DNA of 64,000 nt, from the NCBI RefSeq assembly GCF_900105315.1, contig NZ_LT629766.1, positions 868,001 through 932,000 on the forward strand, given 5' to 3'. The notes under the pieces were generated by a model. That model did no database searches. It worked only from the letters and a program-made list of their open reading frames with translations, and had not been told where the DNA came from. The translations under genes and the position numbers were made by a program. Each line of letters opens with the position of its first letter. Positions within the stretch are counted from its first letter, which is position 1. Positions 8,372-17,133 of this stretch are shown one piece after another. This stretch comes from Brevibacterium siliguriense. Lineage in GTDB: Bacteria > Actinomycetota > Actinomycetes > Actinomycetales > Brevibacteriaceae.

Positions 8372-8511
8372 ATCGGCACAGGGAAGGTCCGATCGTGCGT
8401 GTGCCGGAGGGCGGGGCAAGCCCACCGGCGCACGGCCGCGGTGTCGGATCCCTTCCTCCAGCGAGCGGCGGCTGCGGCATAGAGTGAGAGACAGCAGAGA
8501 AGAGGTGACAA

Positions 8512-9555
8512 TTGCTCATCGGCGAGGTGGCCCGGCGTTCCGGTGTGAGCGCACGCATGCTGCGCCACTACGAATCACTCGGGCTCGTGGCCCCCAGCCA
8601 GAGGACGACGGGCGGCTACCGCGAATATTCCGACGCCGATATCGGTCGCATCTTCCATATCGAGGGTCTGCGCAAGCTCGGCATGTCACTGACCGAAGTC
8701 GGTCGGGTGCTGTCCGAGCCTGACTTCGACCCCGGCAGTGTGCTCGGCGATCTCATCGACCAGGCGCGTGAGCGGATCACCGCAGAGCAGCGTCTGCTCG
8801 ATCACCTCCAGGCCGTTTCTCGGCTGGGCCGGACCGATGGCGAATCGCTCCTGTACACCATCGATCTCATGCGCTCCCTCGTATCCGGCGACGTCATCCA
8901 AAGGCACAAGGCCGCACTCGGCAGCGGAGTCGACGGAGGCATGCCGATCGAGACTCTGGCGCAGGCGGTTCTGCAGGAGACAGTGCTCAACGCGGCTGGG
9001 GCCATGCGGTGGGCGCTCGCCCAGGCCGGCGCCGAGGCTGTGCCCCATGTGTTGAAGGGAATGGACGACGAATCTGCCCAGGTGCGCCACAACGCACTGC
9101 TCGCCCTCGACGAGATCCGCAGAACCACTCCGGAAGAGAAACTCGGCTCACGCTCGAAGTCGATGATCCGGCAGGCGCTTGACCGCGGGCTCGACGATGT
9201 CGATCCCGACATCCGCTGCTTCGTCGCGCTCACCCTCGGTGACTCCGGTGACGCGAAGGCCGTGCCCGTGCTGCTCGACATGGCGATGAACGGACCGAAG
9301 GACATCGAAGCGGCAGAGACTCTCGGCTCAATAGTGGATGCGGCCGGACCGAATGCCGACATCAGTGAAAGAATCCTGTCCGAGCTGCACCGGCTTGCGG
9401 ACTCGAGCGAGACGACGACACGGTTCCACGTGCTCCAAGTCCTCCTTGAGATCTCCGGCGACCGCAGTGATGACCTCATCGCCGAGCTCAGCGACGACGA
9501 CAGCCCGGAACTCGCGGCCACTGCCCGAGCCGCCCTCGAACGCCGGCGACGGTGA
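8512..9555 (+). CDS. MerR-family regulator with C-terminal HEAT-repeat domain
   Basis: A 347-residue protein. Residues 1-70 are a classic MerR winged helix (LIGEVARRSGVSARMLRHYE, then YREYSDADIGRI). A helical linker follows, and from about residue 145 to the end there are HEAT repeats (for example VRHNALLALDEI, IRCFVALTLGDSG). MerR proteins normally carry a short coiled coil plus a metal or drug site; a long HEAT solenoid as effector domain is an uncommon arrangement. The start is TTG 8512 with GAAGAGGTGA upstream; it begins exactly where MerR proteins begin. It probably controls the palindromic promoter at 7590-7620. Confidence 0.8.
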   Translation: MLIGEVARRSGVSARMLRHYESLGLVAPSQRTTGGYREYSDADIGRIFHIEGLRKLGMSLTEVGRVLSEPDFDPGSVLGDLIDQARERITAEQRLLDHLQAVSRLGRTDGESLLYTIDLMRSLVSGDVIQRHKAALGSGVDGGMPIETLAQAVLQETVLNAAGAMRWALAQAGAEAVPHVLKGMDDESAQVRHNALLALDEIRRTTPEEKLGSRSKSMIRQALDRGLDDVDPDIRCFVALTLGDSGDAKAVPVLLDMAMNGPKDIEAAETLGSIVDAAGPNADISERILSELHRLADSSETTTRFHVLQVLLEISGDRSDDLIAELSDDDSPELAATARAALERRRR

Positions 9556-9618
9556 GCGTGAACAGATGCGGGGAATCCGCATTCCGGGTGCTTCAGACGG
9601 TTGGCTGAACTGGCGCCC

Positions 9619-10433
9619 ATGACTTCGGGAGGGAGGGCAGGTGGAACGGATGCGACCGGAGGCGGGGTCGGGCAGAAGCGGCGGCTGAGGCAGCCGTTCA
9701 TCTATCGGCGACACCACTTCACGCCCACCGGGGTGCTCGACTACCTGTTCTTCCTCTTCGCCGGCGCGGCCTCGACCTGGTTGGCGCTGCTGATCCTGCT
9801 CAAAGGCTTCAGCCTCGGCTGGCGGCAGGAACTTACGACAAAGCCGTCGGAATCTCCCTGTTCACCCTTCAGCTCACCCACAAGATCGAAGAGAACACCG
9901 ACGTCGAACGCGACCATATCGTCGACACCGTCACCGGCGTCAACGAAGCGATCTCGGTCGATCGGATCAAGAACTTCTCCACCGGATACCACTCCCGCAA
10001 CAGCGGCGGCGATTCGATCGTCACCGACGGGCACCTGCCGATCGTCGACGTCACCGAGGTGGTCTCCGACGAAGCCGACCACCCCGAACGCCTGGAGCTG
10101 GCTCTCGACGCCACCCGCATCGTCGCGGGAGTGCTCGCCGGCGTCAGCCTCCTCATCGGGTGTCTGCAGGTCATCGCCTCGACGTCGGTGTTCCGCGGCA
10201 GCAACCGGGCCGGACTGTGGATCCTCACGCTCTCGACGATCTCCGTGATCGTATGGATGACGAACTACTTCACCGGAGATCGCGACCTGGCGACGAACAT
10301 GTACGCCCTGACGGCGATCGCCATGCAGGTGGCGGTGCTGCTGGCACTGTCGAGCGACTCCTCTCGGATGTTCACCCGCTTCAGCACGGCCGCCCTGCGC
10401 GCCGAGCGACAGGACCGCGGACTCGAGGACTGA
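9619..10433 (+). pseudogene. LssY C-terminal domain-type membrane protein, internally deleted
   Basis: The first part (ATG 9619 to about 9825) encodes QPFIYRRHHFTPTGVLDYLF and a first membrane helix ending in FSLGW. The second part is in another frame (codons from 9819 onward) and begins LAAGTYDKAVGISLFTLQL, running through FSTGYHSRNSGGDSIVTDG to a C-terminal membrane domain and stop at 10433. In intact members of this family, as I recall them, about 170 residues separate these two blocks. They hold the PRLHRILTSLYVP-like and FGRTRTSDGLLGDP-like segments. Here they are missing and the frame is shifted, so this is a deletion and not a simple base error. The word CTGGCGG fits both flanks of the junction. 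Confidence 0.65.
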
Positions 10434-10523
10434 AGCTGCGGGCCAGTGTATTCTGACTGTGTCCGATCCACTCCGCACTCCGGCTCGACGGCGAAGCTGG
10501 ACCACTTACGAAGGCAGGAATCC

Positions 10524-11009
10524 ATGACCGACCAGACCTCCGACGCTTCCGTCCTCGACTCGATCGATCCGGTCCTCAAGGTCGTCACCGCCGAAATCGA
10601 GATTTCAGCCCCCACCGAGGCGGTGTTCGAGCTCATCGCCGATCCGCAGCGGCAGCCGGAATGGGACGGAAACGACAACCTCGGTTCGGCCGTCGAAGGC
10701 CAGCGAGTGCGTGGGACCGGCGGTTCCTTCATCACGACCCTGACCAAGGGGGTGGATCGTGAGAACCACATTGTCGATTTCGCCGAGGGCAGGCTCATCG
10801 CCTGGAAACCCTCCGAAGTCGGGGGAGAGCCGTTCGGGCAGAAATGGGTTTGGGAGCTCGCGCCGACCGGGGACGACTCGGTCCTGGTCCGACACACTTA
10901 CGACTGGACCGAGCTGCGCGATCCGAAGCGTCTGCCGAGGGCGCAGTCGACGACGACGGCGAATCTGCTCGCGTCACTCAAGCGACTCAAACAGCTCGCC
11001 GAGGCCTGA
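10524..11009 (+). CDS. SRPBCC (START-like) superfamily protein
   Basis: A 161-residue helix-grip-fold protein. The opening VTAEIEISAPTEAVFELIAD and the later VWELAPTGDDSVLVRHTYDW are the standard first strand-helix and C-terminal strand blocks of the polyketide cyclase/AHSA1-like group. These proteins enclose a hydrophobic ligand; the ligand is unknown. ATG 10524 has AAGGCAGGAA just upstream, better than an ATG 26 codons earlier whose extension has no similarity. It follows the broken LssY-type gene and is convergent with the MarR gene. Confidence 0.75.
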   Translation: MTDQTSDASVLDSIDPVLKVVTAEIEISAPTEAVFELIADPQRQPEWDGNDNLGSAVEGQRVRGTGGSFITTLTKGVDRENHIVDFAEGRLIAWKPSEVGGEPFGQKWVWELAPTGDDSVLVRHTYDWTELRDPKRLPRAQSTTTANLLASLKRLKQLAEA

Positions 11010-11078
11010 GAATCCAACGCGACCGAGTGCCTTCCCCGCCGGGACAACAATCCAGTTCAAACTGGCGGATGCGGACGG

Positions 11079-11648
11079 TCATTTCGGCCAGGCATCGGCC
11101 AAACGTGTGAGCAGCGATGCCAGCTGCGCGCGCTCGTCCTCGGTGAAGGTGCTCAATGCCTGATCGACGTTCTCGCGCTGAGCTCCGCGGAACCTGTTGG
11201 TGATCGCTCGGCCCTTATCCGTCAGCGCGATGAGGGTTCGCCGGGCATCATCCGGGTCCGCTTCACGACGCAGAAAACCGAGCTCGACGCCTTGGGACAC
11301 AAGCCGGGACGCGCGCGGCTGATCGACGCCGATCGCATCGCCGAGTGCGCTGACTCCCAGTGCTGTCCCCGCCTGGACGAGGGAGATGAGCAGGCGGATG
11401 AGCGCACGCCCGCGACCGTGAGCGGCGAACGGTCCGCCGGGATGACGTTTGCCGCCGAACGGGAAGTCGTCTGAGTGCCGACCGCCTCCGAATCCACCAC
11501 GCTCGCCGAAGCCCCCGCTCTCATTGGGGCCGCCGTGCTCACTGAATCCGCCGAAAGGTCCGAATCCGCGCGGGCCGCCGGGTCCGCGCCGCCACTGCAG
11601 GCGGGTGAGCGCCTCGGCGATCGCCTGAATGTCATCGTTCGTGGTCAT
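11079..11648 (-). CDS. MarR-family regulator with Gly/Phe-rich insertion
   Basis: A 189-residue winged-helix regulator. Residues 1-20 form a first helix (IQAIAEALTRLQWRR). Residues 21-75 are a Gly/Pro/Phe/His-rich insertion, and residues 80-189 hold the MarR wHTH: VSALGDAIGVDQPRASRLVS as recognition region, LRREADPDDARRTLIALT as the wing, and a final helix pair. The insertion separates the first dimerisation helix from the DNA-binding core and is unusual. The gene is divergent from a protein with a very similar Gly/Phe/Arg/His composition, and a perfect palindrome lies between them, which argues for autoregulation and control of the neighbour. Confidence 0.8.
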   Translation of the reverse strand: MTTNDDIQAIAEALTRLQWRRGPGGPRGFGPFGGFSEHGGPNESGGFGERGGFGGGRHSDDFPFGGKRHPGGPFAAHGRGRALIRLLISLVQAGTALGVSALGDAIGVDQPRASRLVSQGVELGFLRREADPDDARRTLIALTDKGRAITNRFRGAQRENVDQALSTFTEDERAQLASLLTRLADAWPK

Positions 11649-11669
11649 GATTCGATTTTACATGCCACT

Positions 11670-11720
11670 TGACATGCAATCTAATTGCATGTCATTCTGC
11701 ATTTACATGTCAGATGACAA
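11670..11720. promoter_or_regulatory. MarR operator region: perfect 11-3-11 palindrome plus second dyad
   Basis: Positions 11670-11694 form a perfect inverted repeat with arms TGACATGCAAT and ATTGCATGTCA around CTA. A second dyad, TGTCA-GA-TGACA, follows at 11709-11720, and a further CATGCCACTTGACA half-site precedes the first. The sites fill the gap between the MarR start (11648) and the divergent start (11734), so binding would block both promoters. The dyad length and AT-rich character are typical of MarR-family operators. Confidence 0.75.
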
Positions 11721-11733
11721 CTAAGGAGATGGC

Positions 11734-12627
11734 ATGACTGAAAACAAAAATTTCAGCAATGACAACGACGACTTCACCACCCCGAACGCAGACGCCGGCT
11801 CAGCAGGTGCAGACGACCGAGAAGACTCGCCGAACACTGACGAGAACACCGATACAGGCGATGCCTCGCACTTCGACGACGGTCGAGGCCAGACCAGCAG
11901 GGCGGACAACGCCGGCGCGGAGAATGACATGACAGCAGGCGATGAGCCTGTGAGCGACGCCGATCTGCCGCAGCTGCTCCGCGATTTCAGCCACGTGCTG
12001 CGCCGCGAATTCCGCGCGGCCGCGGCCGAATCGGGATTCGACCCCCGCGATTTCGGACGCATGCGGAGAGGGCGTCGCCGCTGGGACCTCGATGAGGTCG
12101 TCGCTGACGGCGCCGCCTACCCCGAAGAGCCGGTGGCCTACGGGCCGCCGCGCGGCCGAGGCGGCCGGGGACCGTCGAAGAACATCGACCCCGAAGAGCT
12201 GCGTCAGCGCTTCCGCGATTTGCGCGAGGGAGTCGGCGATCGCATCGAAGAGGTGCTCACCTCTGAGGAGTTCGAGAACCTCAAGGCCTCGCTGTCGAAG
12301 ATCGTCGAGAACTTCGGCCCCGAACGCTGCGGAGACGACTCGGACCGCCACGACGGACCGCGCGATCACGAACGCCCCCATGATCATGACGAGCACCGGG
12401 GCGGCCCTGACCGTCACGGAGTCCACGGGCGAGGAGGCGGTGACCGCGACCACCGTCGCGGCGGAGGCCGCGGATTCGGACCGAGCTTCGGTCCTGGTTT
12501 TGGCCCGGGCCGCCGAGGATTCGACCCCTTCGGGTGGGCCGATGAGCGCCGCAGTCGCGAGCAGGAGGTCCAAGAGGCCTTCGAGCGCGGATTCGCCGCA
12601 GGCTTCGAACAGGGGCGCAACTCATAA
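11734..12627 (+). CDS. low-complexity acidic and His/Arg/Gly-rich protein divergent from MarR
   Basis: A 297-residue protein without a recognised enzymatic domain. Residues 1-75 are acidic and Asn/Asp/Thr-rich. A helical block at 78-105 (LPQLLRDFSHVLRREFRAAA) is followed by Arg/Gly stretches. A second helical block (LRQRFRDLREGVGDRIEEVL) lies near 155-190, and a His/Asp/Arg/Gly-rich tract at about 205-245 holds roughly ten histidines. The tail is GFGP-type repeats ending in a helix EQEVQEAFERGFAAGFEQG. No signal peptide or membrane segment is seen. The His-rich tract could bind metal and the RGG-like tract RNA or DNA; both are guesses. The start ATG 11734 has AAGGAGAT upstream. It is probably repressed by the divergent MarR protein. 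Confidence 0.65.
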   Translation: MTENKNFSNDNDDFTTPNADAGSAGADDREDSPNTDENTDTGDASHFDDGRGQTSRADNAGAENDMTAGDEPVSDADLPQLLRDFSHVLRREFRAAAAESGFDPRDFGRMRRGRRRWDLDEVVADGAAYPEEPVAYGPPRGRGGRGPSKNIDPEELRQRFRDLREGVGDRIEEVLTSEEFENLKASLSKIVENFGPERCGDDSDRHDGPRDHERPHDHDEHRGGPDRHGVHGRGGGDRDHRRGGGRGFGPSFGPGFGPGRRGFDPFGWADERRSREQEVQEAFERGFAAGFEQGRNS

Positions 12628-12740
12628 CCGAATCGGACGGTCCGCCTGCGCATTTCGCAGGCAGCGACTAGCCGCCCGTGAACCCGATGCCGACCCGCGC
12701 ATCCGCGCAGTCCATCAACTGAACGGCCTCGTGAGACATC

Positions 12741-12784
12741 GACGCGATCCGGTGCGAACCTCCACGGTTCGACCGGATCGCGTC
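12741..12784. terminator. stem-loop between convergent genes
   Basis: A long, nearly perfect stem: outer arms GACGCGATCCGGT and its complement, then one unpaired base, inner arms CGAACC/GGTTCG and a five-base loop. It lies between the ends of the His/Arg/Gly-rich gene (12627) and prpE (12805). No T-tract is present on either side, as is common for high-GC actinobacterial terminators. Confidence 0.6.
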
Positions 12785-12804
12785 TGCGTGCTGAAGCCTC
12801 TGGC

Positions 12805-14735
12805 TTAGCCGCGGGAGAGCACTGCCCCGAGGTCGTCGAGTACGGTGCGGTCTTCGATCGTCGACGGCACAGCCGGATCGTCGTCGCCATCAGCGATCTG
12901 CCGCATCGTCTTGCGCAGGATTTTGCCCGACCGGGTCTTCGGCAGACCCGAGACGATGTCGACGCGTTTGAATGCGGCGACCGGTCCGATCTCCTTGCGC
13001 ACGAGCGCCACGAGTTCGTCGATGACTGTGTCCGGGTCGGCCGCCTCGGAGGATTCCCCGAGCACGACGAGGGCGCGAGGGATCTGCCCTTTCACGTCAT
13101 CGTGGACACCGATGACAGCTGCCTCGGCCACAGCCGGGTGGGAGGCGACGACCGCCTCGATGATGCCGGTGGACAGGCGGTGGCCGGCGACGTTGATGAC
13201 ATCGTCGGTGCGGCCCATGACGAAGACGTAGCCGTCCTCATCGAGGTAGCCGGAATCGCCGGTGAGGTAATAGCCGTCGAAGGCAGCGAGGTAGGAGGAG
13301 ATGAACCGCTCGTCATCGCCCCACACCGTGGCCATGGTGCCCGGGGCAGCGGCAGCTTGATGACGATGAGTCCTTCCTCTCCGGCGGGAACGGGCTTACC
13401 ACCAGGGTCGACGACCTCGACTTGGAAGCCTGGATTCGGCTTCGTCGACGATCCCGCTTTGAGGGGGAACCGGTTCAGTCCCAAAGGGTTCGCCGTGATC
13501 GGCCAGCCGGTCTCCGTCTGCCACCAGTTGTCGACGACAGGGATGTCGCGTCCGGTCGCCTCGGCGAGGATCTTCGTCGTCCACTCATAGGTGTCAGGAT
13601 CGAGCCGTTCGCCGGCAAGGAATTCCGCGCGCAGGTGTGAGAGGTCGTACTTCTTCATCAGCTCGCCGTTCGGATCTTCCTTGCGCACCACGCGCATGGC
13701 CGTCGGAGCGGTGAAGTGGACGTTGACCTTGTGCTGCTCGATGGCGCGGAAGAAGGCTCCGGCATCAGGTGTGCCCACGGGCTTTCCTTCATAGAGCACC
13801 GAGGTGACGCCGGCCAACAGGGGCGCGTAGATGATGTAAGTGTGTCCGACGACCCATCCGACATCGGACGCGGTGAACATCGTGTCGCCCGGGTGAAGAC
13901 CGAAGACTGTCGGCATCGAGAAGGCGCTGGCCACCGCGTAGCCGCCGGAATCACGGACGATTCCCTTCGGTTTGCCGGTGGTGCCCGAGGTGTAGAGGAC
14001 GTAGAGCTCGTCGGTGGCCTTCACGGGCACGGGGTCGATGCCCTCGGGCGTCCGGTTGAGCAGTTCGGCGTAGTCGAGGTCGGTGCCGCCGAGTTCGCAG
14101 CGATGTTCGTCGCGTTGGACGATAACGGTGAATTCCGGTTTGTTCGCGGCGATCTCGATGGCCTCGTCGAGCATCGGCTTGTATTCGAGGACTCGGCTCT
14201 TCTCGACTCCGCAGGAAGTGGAGATGATGGCCTTCGGAGCGGTGTCGTCGATGCGGACAGCCAGTTCGTTCGGGGCGAAGCCGCCGAAGACGACAGAGTG
14301 GATCGCGCCGAGGCGGGCGCAGGCGAGCATGGCCACGGCCGCCTCGGGGATCATGGGCATGTAGATGACGACTCGATCGCCCTTGGTTACGCCCTTGTCG
14401 GAGAGCGCTCGAGCGAAGCGGGAGACCTCATCGAGGAGTTCCGAGTAGGTGATCGAACGGACGGTGTCGGTGACCGGCGAGTCGTAGATGATGGCTGCCT
14501 GATCGCCGCGGCCGTCAGCGACATGGCGGTCGATCGCGTTGAAGCAGACGTTGAGCTCGCCGTCGGGGAACCAGCGATAGATCGGCGCATTCGAATCGTC
14601 GACGGCTTTCGTCGGTTCGGTGACCCAGTCGATGTGGTTCTTGGCCTGCTCGAGCCAGAATCCCTCGGGGTCCTCGGCGATGCGGGTCACGACGTCGTCG
14701 TAGTTGGCTGTGGAGTTCTCGGCGGTGGTGTTCAT
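12805..14735 (-). pseudogene. prpE: propionyl-CoA synthetase (AMP-forming), one-base frameshift
   Basis: Activates propionate (or a close short acid) to the acyl-CoA with ATP. The product would be about 643 residues, the usual PrpE length. The AMP-binding core is clear: YTSGTTGKPKGI (P-loop), VVDNWWQTETGWPI, and in the C-terminal part YLTGDSGYLDEDGYVFVMGR and KTRSGKILRKTMRQI with the catalytic lysine. The frame breaks after VIKLPLP: four C (the G run at 13343-13346 on the + strand) stand where five would give LPLPPGTMATVWGDDERF and restore one intact protein. Start ATG 14735 has AGGA close by. The break is most simply a missing base in the sequence or a very recent mutation. Confidence 0.85.
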
Positions 14736-14860
14736 GATCCTATTGTGACGCATGGCACAGTGTTGTGCAGAGGTGGGGTGCCTATCTTCGGGGGAATGCC
14801 GTCGGCACTAAAGTCGACCCAATTCCCTGAACTCGGACCGGGAGAGGGCACAATGGGGAT

Positions 14861-16111
14861 ATGAGATTCCTGGTTGCACTGATCCTCGGCCTGGCCGTCA
14901 TGTTCGGTCTGAACGCCATCTTCGACTTCTTCGCGATGGCGCGACCGTGGGGTTCGATCCTCATGGGCGTCATCGTCGGACTGACCATGCTCGTCGTCCT
15001 GCTCATCTGGGAGGCCGTGCGCCCGACCCAGCCGAAGGGCGAATCAGCGAAGGCCAAGGCGAAGGCGCAGAAGAGCGAAGACGAGAGGGCGAAGGCCCGT
15101 GCCGAACGTCGTGCACGACTCGCCGCCGAGGCGGGAGTGAGCCTCGAAGGCGTCGACGGTGCTCTGCCGGGATCGACCGCCCAGACCGCTGAGGCGAGCG
15201 ACTCCGACGAAACGGCAGCCGATGGTGAGAACGCTTCCGAGAGCGAGAAGGTCGCCGACGGTGAGCCTACCGCCGACACCGGCGCCGAGGCGACTGCCGC
15301 CTCGACCGCCGCCGAGAAGACTTCCGACAGTGCCGCCGATGATGCGACCGAAGGTGAGGCCGAGCAGTCCGGGGAGACGGAATCGTCCCTGGAATCAGAC
15401 GGAAGCGGAGCCGACGCCACATCGCAGAATGAGGGACAGACCGCAGACGCGGTGCAGTCCGAAACATCGGCTTCGAACGAAACGGCGGCTCCGAATGAAG
15501 CTGTGAAGTCTGACGAGGACAGGGACGGTGCCGATGAGTCGGAGAAGCCCGACCTGCTGGTGAAGCCCGCGCAGCCCGCAGAACCGCCGGAGCCGACCGC
15601 ATCCGCGGGACCTGCCGGCGCACAAACTGTCGAAGGTGCATCGGCGACAACCGATGAGAAGTCGGCAGCACAGGCAGGAGACTCGTCCGAGCTGCCGCCG
15701 CTTCCGCCGATGCCTCCGGCGTTCCCCTCTCAGCCCACCAACGCTCCGCAAGCCGGTGCCGCCGAGGCGAGGAACGATGACATGTCCGCTGCTCCGTCAC
15801 TGAATAAGGACGATGCCAGCGACAGCGGATCCGCCCCGGCATCCGACCCGGATCTCGAAGGGCAAGCTGATGATCCGGCGACGCTCGACCCGGAGGAATT
15901 CGACGAATCCGCCAGCGGGTCCTCGCTTGAGGCACCGCCGACCGGTGAGCCCGGAATGTCGGCAGACGCACTCTCCGGCAAGCTGCCGGAAGAGGTCGAT
16001 GAGTCCGCCGGCACGGCCGATGAAGAGCCTGCCGACGACGAATCCGAGGACGCTGAGGCGCCTGAACGTAAGGGTCCCTCAGCCGAGGAGAACAACCAGT
16101 ACCGGCTCTGA
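14861..16111 (+). CDS. membrane-anchored protein with long acidic disordered tail
   Basis: A 416-residue protein. Two hydrophobic segments near the N-terminus (about residues 3-25 and 31-50) form a hairpin. A charged Lys/Ala/Glu helix (AKAKAKAQKSEDERAKARAE) follows. Residues 95 to the end are an extremely acidic, Ala/Ser/Glu/Pro/Asp-rich region with no folded domain visible. Both termini should be cytoplasmic if the hairpin prediction holds. I do not recognise a family. ATG 14861 was chosen because the first membrane segment starts immediately. It is divergent from prpE and convergent with oleD. Confidence 0.7.
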   Translation: MRFLVALILGLAVMFGLNAIFDFFAMARPWGSILMGVIVGLTMLVVLLIWEAVRPTQPKGESAKAKAKAQKSEDERAKARAERRARLAAEAGVSLEGVDGALPGSTAQTAEASDSDETAADGENASESEKVADGEPTADTGAEATAASTAAEKTSDSAADDATEGEAEQSGETESSLESDGSGADATSQNEGQTADAVQSETSASNETAAPNEAVKSDEDRDGADESEKPDLLVKPAQPAEPPEPTASAGPAGAQTVEGASATTDEKSAAQAGDSSELPPLPPMPPAFPSQPTNAPQAGAAEARNDDMSAAPSLNKDDASDSGSAPASDPDLEGQADDPATLDPEEFDESASGSSLEAPPTGEPGMSADALSGKLPEEVDESAGTADEEPADDESEDAEAPERKGPSAEENNQYRL

Positions 16112-16113
16112 GC

Positions 16114-16143
16114 CGGTCATATCGTCTCCGGTCATATCGTCTC
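16114..16143. repeat. perfect 15-bp tandem duplication after a stop codon
   Basis: CGGTCATATCGTCTC occurs twice without a spacer (16114-16128 and 16129-16143), starting 3 nt after the stop of the acidic membrane protein. It fills most of the gap to the convergent oleD end. It looks like a simple local duplication. Confidence 0.8.
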
Positions 16144-16160
16144 TGAGCCAGCGAACCCGC

Positions 16161-17126
16161 TCAGGCGTAGTGTGCGGCGAGGATTTGCATACCCTCTTCG
16201 ATGCTGACGCGGGGAGTCCAGCCGAGGACTTCCTGAGTCCGCCGCTGATCGAACCAATGCGCGGTCGACAGCTGTTCGGCGAGGAACCTGGTCAACGGGG
16301 GTTCGTCGTCATGCTCTCCGAGTTCCCACACCTTCTCGACCACGGTTCCGGCGGCCAGTGCCGGTGACACCGGAATGCGCAGCTTCGGCTCCGATGCACC
16401 GCCGGCGATCGCGATGCGTGACATCAGCTCGCCGATGGGCCGCGGCTGGCCATTCGTCACCACCAGCGCCTCACCATGAGTGGAATCGACTGCAGTCACC
16501 GCGGCGACGATCGCCTCAACGGCATTGTCGACGAACAGAGTGTCGACAAGGGCGGCTCCCGACCCGAGCACCGGCATCCGACCCGCACGAGCGCGATCGA
16601 TGACCCGTTCCGTGAGCTGAGTGTCGCCCGGGCCCCACATGAGATGCGGGCGCAGGACGAGCACCCGGAAGTCAGGCGAATCGGCACCCAGGGCAATCCG
16701 CTCCCCGGCGCCCTTCGTCCGCGCATACTCGCCGCGCGCGACCTCCGGAGACGCAGGTTCGGCACCGTCGCCGATGATCGACTCGCCGGTATGCGCCACC
16801 GACGGCGATGAGATATGGACCAGGCGCGGCACACCGGCGGCCCGAGCCGCATCAACGAGAGTGCGGGTGCCGCCGATATTCACGGCTTCGAATTCCTTGG
16901 GATCGCCCATCATCGAGACCTTCGCGGCCAAGTGCACGACCGCCTCGGCGCCGGTGACCGCCTGATCGACGGCGGACGCATCGGTTACCGAACCCATCAC
17001 ATCGGTGGCGCCGTCCACCCCAGAGGGGCGACGCTGCAGGGTCGTGACCTCGAAACCGGCGGTGACGAGCGCACTGGCGACGGAGGAACCGAGCAGCCCG
17101 GAGGCTCCGGTGACGGTGATTCTCAT
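16161..17126 (-). CDS. oleD: OleD: 2-alkyl-3-oxoalkanoate reductase (NAD(P)H-dependent)
   Basis: A 321-residue extended short-chain dehydrogenase that reduces the beta-keto acid made by OleA to the beta-hydroxy acid. The Rossmann glycine motif is TGASGLLG at residues 5-12, and the catalytic Tyr-x3-Lys is in EYARTKGAGE. LRPHLMWGPGD and the C-terminal LGWTPRVSIEEG are typical of this 3-beta-HSD-like subgroup. The start ATG 17126 is preceded by the fused oleBC stop 7 nt upstream; the open frame extends into oleBC without similarity. The specific OleD name rests on the complete oleA-oleBC-oleD order; alone it would only be an NAD-dependent epimerase/dehydratase family protein. Confidence 0.87.
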   Translation of the reverse strand: MRITVTGASGLLGSSVASALVTAGFEVTTLQRRPSGVDGATDVMGSVTDASAVDQAVTGAEAVVHLAAKVSMMGDPKEFEAVNIGGTRTLVDAARAAGVPRLVHISSPSVAHTGESIIGDGAEPASPEVARGEYARTKGAGERIALGADSPDFRVLVLRPHLMWGPGDTQLTERVIDRARAGRMPVLGSGAALVDTLFVDNAVEAIVAAVTAVDSTHGEALVVTNGQPRPIGELMSRIAIAGGASEPKLRIPVSPALAAGTVVEKVWELGEHDDEPPLTRFLAEQLSTAHWFDQRRTQEVLGWTPRVSIEEGMQILAAHYA

Positions 17127-17133
17127 GTCATCC

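Noticed and set aside
9601..10433. LssY-type gene explained by a single sequencing indel
   Set aside because: Restoring one or two bases would join FSLGW directly to AGTYDKAVG, leaving out about 170 residues that the family has between them.
13092..13350. Programmed ribosomal frameshift in prpE
   Set aside because: No slippery heptamer or downstream pseudoknot is seen, PrpE is not known to need recoding, and the fix is a single base in a short C run.
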